Assembly (NCBI RefSeq): GCF_000423825.1
Contig: NZ_AUIS01000022.1
Location: forward strand, 1-44,943
DNA from: Thermithiobacillus tepidarius DSM 3134
GTDB lineage: Bacteria > Pseudomonadota > Gammaproteobacteria > Acidithiobacillales > Thermithiobacillaceae
DNA: 44,943 bases
Direction of reading: 5' to 3'
The stretch's first letter is position 1; every line of letters starts with the position of its first letter. A program made the translations under genes and the position numbers. Below, one piece after another: positions 15,878-23,956 of the stretch. The notes below the pieces were generated by a model, which was not told the DNA's origin, searched no databases, and worked only from the letters and a program-made list of their open reading frames with translations.

Positions 15878-17959
15878 CTAGCCCTGCAGCAGGGAGAAAT
15901 CGGCGATGCGCAGGAAAGCGCCGCGCAGGGTGCCGATCAGGGCCAGGCGATTGGCGCGCAGGGCCGGGTCCTCGGCCATGACCATCACCTCGTCGAAGAA
16001 GCGGTCCACCGGCCCGCGCAGGCCGGCCAACAGGTCCAGGGCCGGGCCGTAGTCGCCGACGGCGAGCAGCGCCTCGGTCGGGGCCTGCAGCGCCTGCCAG
16101 GCCGTCCACAGGGCGTTTTCGGCGTCCTCGCGCAGCAGCTCGACCCGCACCGCGCCGGTTTCGGTGATGCCTTCCTTGCGCAGGATGTTGCCGATGCGCT
16201 TGTTGGCCGCGGCCAGGGCCTCGGCTTCGGGCCGGCTGCGGAAGCGGCTCAGGGCCTCCAGGCGGCTGCGGGCATCCAGGGGATCGCCGGGGCGCAGGCT
16301 GAGCACCGCTTCCACGAGGTCGGGCGCGAAGCCTTCCTCGCGGAAGAAGACGCGCAGACGCTCCAGGAAGAAATCGAAAAGCTGCGCCTCGAAGCCGGGG
16401 TTGCGGCCGGCGAGGAGGTTGCCGTAGGCCGCCGCGGCCGCCTCGATGGCCGCCGGCAGGTCCAGGACGATTTCGCCCTCCAGCAGGATGCGCAGGATGC
16501 CGAGGGCGGCGCGGCGCAGGGCGAAGGGGTCCCGGTCGCCGCTCGGGATCTGGCCGAGTCCGAAAAAGCCGGCCAGGGTGTCCAGCTTGTCCGCCAGGGA
16601 CAGGGCCTGGGCGCCGGCATCCAGCGGGATGGCGTCGGCGCGCCCCGCCGGCGCATAGTGCCCGCCGATGGCGGCGCTCACCGCGGCGCTTTCGCCGTCA
16701 TGGCGCGCGTAGTAGCCGCCCATGATGCCCTGCAACTCCGGAAACTCGCCGACCATGCCCGTGAGCAGGTCGCACTTGCACAGCTCGGCGGCCCGCCGCA
16801 CGGCCTCCGCGTCCGCCCGCACCGCGCCCGCCAGCATGGGCGCCAGGCGCACCAGGCGCTCGCTCTTGTCCAGCAGGCTGCCCAGGCCCTGCTGGAACAG
16901 CACCTGCTCCAGCTCGGGCCGGCGCGCCGCCAGCGGGCGCTTGCGGTCCTCGTTCCAGAAGAAGTCGGCGTCGGCCAGCCGGGCGCGCAGCACGCGGCTG
17001 TTGCCGTGGATCACCGCGGCCGGGTCGCGGCTTTCCAGGTTGGCGACGAAGATGAAGCGGTTCAGCAGCGCCTTGCCGCCGGCCTCGCGCAGCACGGGGA
17101 AGTAGCGCTGGTGCTGAATCATCACCGTGGTCAGCACCTCCGGCGGGATGGCCAGATAGGCTTCCTCGAAGGCGCCCGCCAGCACCACCGGCCATTCCAC
17201 CAGGCCGGTGACCTCGTCCAGCAGGGTCTCGGGCATGAGGGCCACCCCGCCCAGCTCGGCGGCCAGGCGGCGCACCTCCTCGCCGATGCGCGCGCGCCGG
17301 GCGTCGAAGTCGGCCATGACCTTGGCTTCCAGCAGGCAGGCGGCATAATCGGCGGGTTCGGTCACGGCGACCGCCTGCGGGTGCGTCACCCGGTGGCCGT
17401 AGCTGACGCCGCCGGCTGTCAGCTCGAAGCAGTGCAACGGCAGCACCTCCTCGCCAAAGCGGGCGAGCAGCCACTGCACCGGACGCACGAAGCTGGCCTG
17501 CGAACTGCCCCAGCGCATGCGCTTGCGCAACGGCAGGCGGCTGACGACCTGGGCAATGAGCTCCGGCAGCACCTGCGCGGTGGGGCGGCCCGCTTCCACC
17601 TGCCGGTAGACCAGGAACTCGCCCTTGTCGAGGGCCATGCGCTCCAGCTGCGTCACCTCCACGCCGTTGGCGCGGGCAAAGCCCTGCAATGCCGGCGTGG
17701 GGTTGCCGGCGGCATCGAAGGCGCGATCCACGGCCGGGCCGCGCTTGATCAGCTCGCGTGCCGCCTGCTCGCCGGCCACGTGGCGCAGGAGCACGGCCAG
17801 GCGCCGCGGGGCGGCGAAGGTCCGGCACTCGCCGGCGGCGATCTGCGCCTCGCCGAGGGCGGCCAGCAGGCTTTCGCCCAGGGCCCGGGCCAGCGGCTGC
17901 TGGTCCTTGGCCGGGATTTCCTCGCAGCCGATTTCCAGGATGAGATCGCGCACGCTCAT
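15878..17959 (-). CDS. glyS: Glycyl-tRNA synthetase beta subunit
   Basis: 693 residues from ATG 17959, starting [20 protein letters not shown], the standard GlyS beginning; the E. coli protein has 689 residues. Recognisable blocks are [29 protein letters not shown]-like, [31 protein letters not shown] and the HD-like part [20 protein letters not shown], with a C-terminal anticodon-binding region. It works with GlyQ as an alpha2beta2 enzyme that charges tRNA-Gly. Start overlaps the glyQ stop (ATGA). Confidence 0.96.
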   Translation of the reverse strand: MSVRDLILEIGCEEIPAKDQQPLARALGESLLAALGEAQIAAGECRTFAAPRRLAVLLRHVAGEQAARELIKRGPAVDRAFDAAGNPTPALQGFARANGVEVTQLERMALDKGEFLVYRQVEAGRPTAQVLPELIAQVVSRLPLRKRMRWGSSQASFVRPVQWLLARFGEEVLPLHCFELTAGGVSYGHRVTHPQAVAVTEPADYAACLLEAKVMADFDARRARIGEEVRRLAAELGGVALMPETLLDEVTGLVEWPVVLAGAFEEAYLAIPPEVLTTVMIQHQRYFPVLREAGGKALLNRFIFVANLESRDPAAVIHGNSRVLRARLADADFFWNEDRKRPLAARRPELEQVLFQQGLGSLLDKSERLVRLAPMLAGAVRADAEAVRRAAELCKCDLLTGMVGEFPELQGIMGGYYARHDGESAAVSAAIGGHYAPAGRADAIPLDAGAQALSLADKLDTLAGFFGLGQIPSGDRDPFALRRAALGILRILLEGEIVLDLPAAIEAAAAAYGNLLAGRNPGFEAQLFDFFLERLRVFFREEGFAPDLVEAVLSLRPGDPLDARSRLEALSRFRSRPEAEALAAANKRIGNILRKEGITETGAVRVELLREDAENALWTAWQALQAPTEALLAVGDYGPALDLLAGLRGPVDRFFDEVMVMAEDPALRANRLALIGTLRGAFLRIADFSLLQG

Positions 17960-18831
17960 GCCTTGCCCTCCAGCAACGGGAAGCCCAGGGCTTCGCGCCG
18001 GGCATAGTAGGCCTGCGCCACGCTGCGGGCCAGGTTGCGCACCCGGCCGATGAAGCGGGCGCGCTCGTTCACGCCGATGGCGTGGCGGGCATCCAGCAGG
18101 TTGAAGAAATGGGAGCACTCCAGCACGCGCTCGTAGGCGGGCAGGGGCAGGTCCGCCGCCAGCAGTTTTTCGCACTCGGTCTCGGCGGCGGAGAAGCGGT
18201 CGAAGAGCTCGGCGGTGTCGGCCAGCTCGAAATTGTAGCGGGACTGTTCCACCTCGTTCTGGTGATAGACGTCGCCGTAGCTGACGCCGGGCGTCCACAC
18301 CAGGTCGTAGACGCTCTCCACGCCCTGCAGGTACATGGCCAGCCGCTCCAGGCCGTAGGTGATCTCGCCGGTGACGGGGTGGCAGTCGAGGCCGCCCACC
18401 TGCTGGAAGTAGGTGAACTGGGTCACTTCCATGCCGTTCAGCCAGACCTCCCAGCCCAGGCCCCAGGCGCCCAGGGTGGGGGACTCCCAGTCGTCCTCCA
18501 CGAAACGGATGTCATGCACCGTGGGATCGATGCCGATGCGGCGCAGGGAGCCGAGATAGAGCTCCTGGATATCGGTGGGATTGGGCTTCAGGATGACCTG
18601 GAACTGGTAGTAATGCTGCAGCCGGTTCGGGTTCTCGCCGTAGCGGCCGTCGGCGGGCCGGCGCGAGGGCTGCACATAGGCGGTGCGCCAGGGTTCCGGG
18701 CCGACGGCGCGCAGAAAGGTGGCCGGATGGAAGGTGCCCGCGCCCACCGGCATGTCCAGGGGCTGGAGCAGCACGCAGCCTTGGGCGGACCAGTAGTCCT
18801 GCAGGCTGAGGATGAGTTCTTGAAAGGTCAC
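17956..18831 (-). CDS. glyQ: Glycyl-tRNA synthetase alpha subunit
   Basis: 291 residues from GTG 18831, behind AGAGAG; a TTG at 18849 is an alternative that adds six residues. The protein begins [19 protein letters not shown] and contains the class II catalytic features [40 protein letters not shown] and the long block [20 protein letters not shown]. It forms the aminoacylation core with GlyS. A good sigma-70 promoter is about 65 bp upstream. No T-box or other leader structure was seen. Confidence 0.95.
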   Translation of the reverse strand: MTFQELILSLQDYWSAQGCVLLQPLDMPVGAGTFHPATFLRAVGPEPWRTAYVQPSRRPADGRYGENPNRLQHYYQFQVILKPNPTDIQELYLGSLRRIGIDPTVHDIRFVEDDWESPTLGAWGLGWEVWLNGMEVTQFTYFQQVGGLDCHPVTGEITYGLERLAMYLQGVESVYDLVWTPGVSYGDVYHQNEVEQSRYNFELADTAELFDRFSAAETECEKLLAADLPLPAYERVLECSHFFNLLDARHAIGVNERARFIGRVRNLARSVAQAYYARREALGFPLLEGKA

Positions 18832-18892
18832 GCTGGCTCTCTGTGGCAAAGAAGCGGTCGCGGGGACCGTCGTTCGCTGATTTTGGATAGCT

Positions 18893-18921
18893 ATTATCTG
18901 GACAAAGGCCGCTTACGTCAA
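18893..18921 (-). promoter_or_regulatory. Sigma-70 promoter of the glyQ operon
   Basis: On the minus strand TTGACG (18921-18916), 17-bp spacer, GATAAT (18898-18893). Five of six matches in each hexamer. Confidence 0.75.
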
Positions 18922-19030
18922 AAGCCCCTTCTCCCGGTCGCTTGCCGGAGGCTAATCTGGCCAATCGAGCTGGGCTAGGTTCATAAAAATGTGAAAAGAC
19001 GCGGTTCAATCTGATAAAAGGAGATCAGCC

Positions 19031-19501
19031 ATGGCTGTGAAGAAAACCGTTTCCGCCTGGACGCTCATCATCATCGGCACCTTGATCGGTGTCTTGGTCT
19101 TCGCTTTGGATTATTATTTCAAGCAGCCGGACGAGCCCGATCGCGCCGCCGCCGCGGAATTGAAGAGCAACTTCAATCTGGCCATCAGCACGGTGAAATC
19201 CGAGCTGGCCAAGGCGGCGGCGGGCGGCACCGCCACCTCGGACGTCACGGCCGTGTTGAACACGGGCAACCAGAAATCGCCCATCAATCCCAATCACCCC
19301 GCCTTCGTGGCCACGGAGCAGGTGCGGGATGACGGCCAGACCATGATCAGTCCGGTCGACATCAACAAGGCCTACCGCGATGGGTTGCCGGTGACGGTAA
19401 CGCCCGCGCGCAGCCTGAAGAAGGTGGACTCCGGCATCACGCAGCTGTCCATTGACGCCAAGACCGGCGGCGAAGCCCAGGTGCTGCCGCCGCAAAGTTA
19501 G
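19031..19501 (+). CDS. Membrane-anchored protein of unknown function, upstream of rimO
   Basis: 156 residues from ATG 19031, behind AAGGAGAT. One N-terminal transmembrane helix (WTLIIIGTLIGVLVFALDYYF) follows a short positively charged start (MAVKKTVSA), so the bulk is probably periplasmic, or the anchor is uncleaved. The rest (PNHPAFVATEQVRDDGQTMISPVDINKAYRDGLPVTVTP and onward) is polar with no known motif; no pilin Gly-Phe cleavage site is present. I do not recognise it. It lies 12 bp before rimO, so the two are probably co-transcribed. Confidence 0.75.
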   Translation: MAVKKTVSAWTLIIIGTLIGVLVFALDYYFKQPDEPDRAAAAELKSNFNLAISTVKSELAKAAAGGTATSDVTAVLNTGNQKSPINPNHPAFVATEQVRDDGQTMISPVDINKAYRDGLPVTVTPARSLKKVDSGITQLSIDAKTGGEAQVLPPQS

Positions 19502-19513
19502 CTTGAGGAATTC

Positions 19514-20854
19514 GTGAAAACCCGCAAAACCCCGTTGCAATCCGTGCCCAAGGTCGGTTTCGTCTCCCTGGGCTGTCCCAAGGCGCTGGTGGACTCCGAG
19601 CGCATCCTGACCCAGCTGCGCGCCGAGGGCTACGCCGTGGCGCCGAGCTACGAGGATGCCGACCTGGTGGTGGTCAATACCTGCGGCTTCATCGACGCAG
19701 CGGTGGAGGAATCCCTCGACGCCATCGGCGAAGCGCTGGCCGAGAACGGCCGCGTGATCGTCACCGGCTGTCTGGGCGCCCGCGAGGAACAGGTGCGCGC
19801 GGCCCATCCGCAGGTGCTGGCGGTGACCGGGCCGCATCAGACCGAGGCGGTGATGGCGGCGGTGCACGAGGCGCTGCCGCCCCGGCACGACCCCTTCACC
19901 AGCCTGGTTCCGCCGCAGGGCATCAAGCTCACCCCGGCCCACTATGCCTATCTCAAGATCGCCGAGGGCTGCAATCACCGCTGCACCTTCTGCATCATCC
20001 CCGGCATGCGCGGCGATCTCGTCAGCCGCCCGGCGGGCGAGGTGCTGCGCGAGGCGGAAAACCTGGTGGCGGCGGGGGTCAAGGAGCTTTTGGTGATCTC
20101 CCAGGACACCAGCGCCTACGGCGTGGACCTCAAATACCGCACCGACTTCTGGGGTGGGCGGCCGGTGAAGACGCGCCTGACCGAACTGGCCCAGGCCCTG
20201 GGCTCGCTCGGGGCCTGGGTGCGGCTGCACTACATCTATCCCTATCCCCACGTGGCCGAGCTCATGCCGCTCATGGCCGAGGGCCGGATCCTGCCTTATC
20301 TGGACGTGCCCCTGCAGCACGCCAGTCCCGCGGTGCTCAAGGCCATGCGCCGTCCCGGCGGCGCCGAGAGCCATCTGCAGACCATCGCCCAATGGCGCGC
20401 CGCCTGTCCGGATCTGGTCATCCGCAGCACCTTCATCACCGGTTTTCCCGGCGAGACCGAAGCCGATTTCGAGCTGCTGCTGGACTTCCTGCGCGGAGCG
20501 CGCCTGGACCGCGTCGGTTGCTTCACCTACTCGGAGGTGGAGGGCGCCGCCGCCAACGCACTGCCCAATACCGTGCCGGCGGAGCTGCGCGAGGAACGCA
20601 AGGCGCGGCTCATGGCCCTGCAGGCGGAGATCAGCGCCGCCAAGCTGGCCGAGCAGGTGGGCAGGACGATACAGGTCCTGGTGGACGAGGTCGATCCCAG
20701 CCAGGACCTGGCCATCGGCCGCAGCTTCCGCGACGCGCCGGAGATCGACGGCATGGTCTTCATCGAGGGCGCCGGTCAGGCGGTGGTGGGCGAGTTCGTC
20801 ACGGCGCGGGTGGTGGCCAGCGAGGAGCATGACCTGGTGGCGGAGCTGGTGTGA
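19514..20854 (+). CDS. rimO: RimO, ribosomal protein S12 methylthiotransferase
   Basis: 446 residues from GTG 19514 behind GAGG. The N-terminal MTTase domain carries the three cluster Cys in [28 protein letters not shown] and [11 protein letters not shown]. The radical-SAM motif CNHRCTFC (C-x3-C-x2-C) follows, and a C-terminal TRAM domain ([22 protein letters not shown]). [10 protein letters not shown] and [17 protein letters not shown] are RimO-type. It adds a methylthio group to Asp88 of S12. MiaB is excluded by [12 protein letters not shown]. Confidence 0.95.
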   Translation: MKTRKTPLQSVPKVGFVSLGCPKALVDSERILTQLRAEGYAVAPSYEDADLVVVNTCGFIDAAVEESLDAIGEALAENGRVIVTGCLGAREEQVRAAHPQVLAVTGPHQTEAVMAAVHEALPPRHDPFTSLVPPQGIKLTPAHYAYLKIAEGCNHRCTFCIIPGMRGDLVSRPAGEVLREAENLVAAGVKELLVISQDTSAYGVDLKYRTDFWGGRPVKTRLTELAQALGSLGAWVRLHYIYPYPHVAELMPLMAEGRILPYLDVPLQHASPAVLKAMRRPGGAESHLQTIAQWRAACPDLVIRSTFITGFPGETEADFELLLDFLRGARLDRVGCFTYSEVEGAAANALPNTVPAELREERKARLMALQAEISAAKLAEQVGRTIQVLVDEVDPSQDLAIGRSFRDAPEIDGMVFIEGAGQAVVGEFVTARVVASEEHDLVAELV

Positions 20855-20968
20855 GAGGCTGCCGCCCGTGGCTGTCGGGAGCGGGTGCCGCGTGCACTCC
20901 GGCTGAAGCGGGGCGGCGGCAAGGCAGAGAGGAGGCGCAAGTCCCGCAAGGCGGCGTGCGGGAGATCC

Positions 20969-20991
20969 CCGGGGGCGGTGAGCACCCCCGG
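20969..20991. terminator. Hairpin between convergent rimO and roadblock genes
   Basis: CCGGGGG / CCCCCGG, 7-bp stem with a 9-base loop, 11 bp before the roadblock stop. No T-tract, so a terminator role is only likely, not certain. Confidence 0.4.
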
Positions 20992-21002
20992 AACCGGACG
21001 TG

Positions 21003-21365
21003 TCAGAGCAGCTCGGCGATGCTGTTGGCGGCGCGCTTGGCATCCAGGAACACCAAGCCCAGCTTGGCTTCCTTGCGGGCGATCACCGTCAGGACGGCGT
21101 CCTTGCCTGCATGGATGAGCAGGATGTAGCCGTTCTCGCCCTTGACCATCACCTGTTCCAGTTCCCCCCGGCTCAGTTCGGCCGCCGTCCGGTCGCCCAG
21201 GGACAGCATGGCGGCGGACATGGCGCCGACCCGATCCTCGTCCATCCCGGCCGAGAGCATCGAGGCGATGGTGAGTCCGTCCGTTGAAATGACCGCCGAG
21301 GCCTCGACATCAGCGGAAGCGCCGTTCAGGTCACCGAGGACGGATTTGAGCATCTGTTCACGCAT
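21003..21365 (-). CDS. Roadblock/LC7-domain protein (MglB-like)
   Basis: 120 residues from ATG 21365, behind GGAGA. The whole protein is one roadblock domain: an initial helix, ASAVISTDGLTIASML, the central helix SAAMLSLGDRTAAELSRGELEQVMVKGENGYILLIHAG, then AVLTVIARKEAKLGLVFLDAKRAANSIAELL. Roadblock proteins such as MglB and CvnB regulate small GTPases. A partner GTPase is encoded two genes upstream. The gene is 116 bp after its neighbour and has a hairpin in its leader, so it may have an additional promoter. Confidence 0.87.
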   Translation of the reverse strand: MREQMLKSVLGDLNGASADVEASAVISTDGLTIASMLSAGMDEDRVGAMSAAMLSLGDRTAAELSRGELEQVMVKGENGYILLIHAGKDAVLTVIARKEAKLGLVFLDAKRAANSIAELL

Positions 21366-21386
21366 GTTGCATCTCCAAGGCAAATC

Positions 21387-21405
21387 TCGATCCTTTCGGG
21401 ATCGA
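21387..21405 (-). promoter_or_regulatory. Hairpin in the leader of the roadblock gene
   Basis: A perfect 7-bp stem TCGATCC / GGATCGA with a 5-base loop, about 20 bp ahead of the start codon and just outside the ribosome-binding site. It could stabilise the 5' end of a processed mRNA or attenuate read-through. There is no T-tract to make it a standard terminator. Confidence 0.35.
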
Positions 21406-21481
21406 ATGAAATACAGTGTAGTCGATATTTCTGAAATGGTCAGCCCAAAGTCGGAGGCTCGACCACGGCACCGGGTTTCGC

Positions 21482-22117
21482 TCAGGCATAGCGGTTGTTC
21501 AGCGCCTGGATCAGGGTGACGAATTCCTGATTCTGCAGCCGCGGCGTCTCGCCGATGATGAGCACGAAATTCTGCTTGCCGATGTACAGCGGCCAGAAGC
21601 CGAGTTCGGAGCGGCCGGCCGGGTCCACCAGGGCCCAGGCCTCGGTGGCCAGCTTCAGGTTGTTCTTCAGCAGGCGGCCATGGCGCGCGTGCAGGGCCAG
21701 CAGGTCGCCGGCCAAGCCGGCCAGCTCTTCCGCGGCTTCGTGGGGGTAGCCGCTGGCCGCAAGATAGAAACCGTTGTCGTCCGCCAGCACCGCCTTGCCC
21801 TTGTCCGAAAGACGGCCGATCAGGGCCGGGAGCACGTCCTCCAGGCGCTCCTGGGGGGCGGGCATGGGAGTTTCGACGCCGCGCACCAGTCCCAGGCGCT
21901 GCAGGCGGAACAATACCTTCAAACCGTCCTCGACGCTGTCGGCTCCGGTCCACTCCAGCACCTGGCCGTCGCTGAGCGGGCTGTGTTCGCCGTGGCGCAG
22001 GATGCTCAGCAGGGTCTGCCGGCTGTTGTCGGGCTGGGGACTGGCTACGGCGTAAAAGGCGCCGGCGGGGGTAGCCTGGGCGTACAGCTCGCCGGCCAGG
22101 GTGAGTTCAACTGCCAT
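21482..22117 (-). CDS. Winged-helix-like / roadblock-like two-part protein in the GTPase cluster
   Basis: 211 residues. The first 90 look like a small winged-helix segment (RQTLLSILRHGEHSPLSDGQVLEWTG, DGLKVLFRLQRLGLVRG), similar in style to DUF742/DUF4388 helpers of GTPase switches. Residues about 95-211 (LIGRLSDKGKAVLADDNGFYLAASGYPHEAAEELAGLAGD, then NFVLIIGETPRLQNQEFVTLIQALNNRY) have the alternation of a roadblock/longin fold. Both assignments are inference by pattern, without a search. It starts 2 bp after the GTPase stop, so translation is coupled. Confidence 0.7.
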   Translation of the reverse strand: MAVELTLAGELYAQATPAGAFYAVASPQPDNSRQTLLSILRHGEHSPLSDGQVLEWTGADSVEDGLKVLFRLQRLGLVRGVETPMPAPQERLEDVLPALIGRLSDKGKAVLADDNGFYLAASGYPHEAAEELAGLAGDLLALHARHGRLLKNNLKLATEAWALVDPAGRSELGFWPLYIGKQNFVLIIGETPRLQNQEFVTLIQALNNRYA

Positions 22118-22119
22118 GC

Positions 22120-22659
22120 TTAGCCTTCTAGACCGGGGTCAATGGAAAAGAGCAATGCCATCACCAGGTTCTTGACGTCCTCGCGGCTGCGGCCGTCGAC
22201 TTCGAAGATGGGTGGGCGCATGCCCTTCTGGCTCAGCGCTTCGGCGTATTCGGTAATGCTGGGGGAAGCGCTCAGGTCCGTTTTGGTCACCCCGATGACC
22301 ACCGGCACGTGCTCGATGAAGTCCTTGAAGGCATTCAGGAAGAAATGCAGATCCTTGTGCGGGTTCTTGCGGGTATTGTCCAGCATCAGCACCAGGCCCA
22401 GCCCGCCCTTGGTCAGGATGTCCCACATGAAGTCGAAGCGCTCCTGCCCCGGCGTGCCGTACAGGTGCACTTTGGTCTGTTCATCCAGGCGGAGCACGCC
22501 GTAATCCATGGCGACGGTGGTGTAGCCCTTGCGGTTCAGGGTCATGTCCGAGGCCGCCGCGTCGGTCTTGACCGGAGCCGTGTCGCTGATGGCCGCGATG
22601 GCGGTCGTCTTTCCGGCGCCCACCGGGCCGGTAAAGATGATTTTGTTGTCCTGTCTCAA
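22120..22659 (-). CDS. Small Ras-like GTPase of the COG2229 / conservon CvnD type
   Basis: 179 residues. G1 is GPVGAGKTT (residues 11-19). G2 has Thr in KGYTTVAMDYG (45-54). G3 is YGTPGQERF (67-75), where Gly replaces the usual Asp of DxxG, a feature shared with COG2229 GTPases. G4 is TKTD (125-128) in place of NKxD. The last region EVDGRSREDVKNL is the likely G5. The protein is a single compact G domain with no membrane segment, lipid site or extra domain. It is a polarity or signalling switch by family. The neighbouring roadblock proteins are likely regulators. Confidence 0.88.
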   Translation of the reverse strand: MRQDNKIIFTGPVGAGKTTAIAAISDTAPVKTDAAASDMTLNRKGYTTVAMDYGVLRLDEQTKVHLYGTPGQERFDFMWDILTKGGLGLVLMLDNTRKNPHKDLHFFLNAFKDFIEHVPVVIGVTKTDLSASPSITEYAEALSQKGMRPPIFEVDGRSREDVKNLVMALLFSIDPGLEG

Positions 22660-22731
22660 GTCCTGCTCTCCTTGTGGATGATCCGGCCGGCACGCGGCCG
22701 GCGCACTCCTTGTACGTGACGGCGCAGCCCG

Positions 22732-23949
22732 CTACAGGCCGGCGATTTTCCTCAGCAAGCGGTTCAGGAAGCCCTGCTGCGGCTTGGCGGCGGCCGGCGC
22801 GGCCTGCGGCTGGGCCGGGGGCGGGGCCATGCTCTCGCTCCGCTCGGTGGCTGGCCGGGCCTGGGGGAGCTGCAGCAGATCCAGGCTATGCGCGGCGGCC
22901 AGAAAGTTGAAGATGTCGGCCGGAGCCACCTGCAGCATCTTGGCCATCAGGACCGGGTGCGCCGGCGAGCGCACAAGGAAGGCGGCCATGCGCAGGGCGT
23001 TGGGTATGGGGGCCAGGCGCGTCAGGTTGGGCCAGTGCTTGAGCTGCACGGGCATATTGAGCGGCAGGGTTTTCATGAGGCGGCCGTTGGCACTCCAGAT
23101 GGCCACCTGCCACAGCAGCGCCATGAAGGTGAGCTGCCGCAGGGCCCCGCTGCCGTCCTCGTCGCCGGCCTGCGGCGTGCGGGCCCGGAACTGATCCTGC
23201 TCGCGGCGGGCGGCCTGCTGCAGGGACTCTTCTGCTACCAGCAGGCGCACTTCGTTCTCCTCGGGATGGACGATCATCAGCTTCCGGCCGCCGGCATCCA
23301 CCACCGTGGCGGGAATGCGATCCCGCCGGATCATTTGCAGCAGACCGAACAGGCCTTGCCGCGGATCGAAGTATTCCACGTCCTCCGGCCGGATGCCCAC
23401 GGCCAAGCGCTCGGAGATGGCGCTGCTGGCAGGGGCCGCGGGCCGGTTGGCTCCCGGAGCTGCCTCCGGCGTCGCAGGACCACCCGCGGCCGGTGCGCTC
23501 GCGCCAGGCCGGCTGGCCGTAGGCGCGACCGCAGGCTGCGGAGTGCTGGCCGCCGGGGCGGCACCGGCCTGCCGGATCTGGATCGGCGCGGCGGGGGGGG
23601 CGCCGGTCGGCCTGCCGCTGCGCAGGGCCTCCAGTTGCGGAAAGAGGTTTTCCATGCGCACCGGCTTTTGCAGTACCGGCACCGGCGAGTTGTCCACCGG
23701 GTGCACCGACACGATGAGGGCGGGCAGCTCAGGATGCTCGGCGCGGAACTGATCCCACAGGCCGATGCCGTCGGGCCCGTCGATATCGACGATGGCCAGT
23801 TGCGGACGTTGACTCTCGCCGGGCTCCAGCAGCCGGTACTGGGCCTTGCTGTACATCTTGAAAGCCATGCGGAACACGGCCTGCTTGCGCGTGTCCATGC
23901 CGACGGTCAGCACGAGGATTTCACGGGTGGGGAAGGGCGTAATGGTCAT
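22732..23949 (-). CDS. Pseudo-receiver protein with Pro/Ala linker and C-terminal helical domain
   Basis: 405 residues. Residues 10-110 have a response-regulator receiver pattern: a first strand ILVLTVGMD lacking the acidic pair, the strand-3 Asp at position 55 (LAIVDIDGPDG), and Lys-Pro (QKPVR) at 95-96. Phosphorylation is therefore doubtful. Residues about 110-175 are a Pro/Ala-rich linker. The following part (AVGIRPEDVEYFDPRQGLFGLLQMIRR) and the C-terminal helical segment (LTFMALLWQVAIWSANGRL to PADIFNFLAAAHSLDLL) resemble winged-helix/DUF4388-like output modules. The tail FLNRLLRKIAGL is amphipathic. It lies between the FimV-like gene (7 bp apart) and the GTPase gene (72 bp apart). Confidence 0.72.
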   Translation of the reverse strand: MTITPFPTREILVLTVGMDTRKQAVFRMAFKMYSKAQYRLLEPGESQRPQLAIVDIDGPDGIGLWDQFRAEHPELPALIVSVHPVDNSPVPVLQKPVRMENLFPQLEALRSGRPTGAPPAAPIQIRQAGAAPAASTPQPAVAPTASRPGASAPAAGGPATPEAAPGANRPAAPASSAISERLAVGIRPEDVEYFDPRQGLFGLLQMIRRDRIPATVVDAGGRKLMIVHPEENEVRLLVAEESLQQAARREQDQFRARTPQAGDEDGSGALRQLTFMALLWQVAIWSANGRLMKTLPLNMPVQLKHWPNLTRLAPIPNALRMAAFLVRSPAHPVLMAKMLQVAPADIFNFLAAAHSLDLLQLPQARPATERSESMAPPPAQPQAAPAAAKPQQGFLNRLLRKIAGL

Positions 23950-23956
23950 GAATACC

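Noticed and set aside
15767-18007. 746-codon plus-strand frame opposite glyS/gmhB
   Set aside because: It is the antisense of glyS and gmhB; no recognisable domain and low-complexity composition.
18832-18892. T-box or other riboswitch leader for glyQ
   Set aside because: The leader is too short and lacks T-box features; Gram-negative glyQS operons normally have none.
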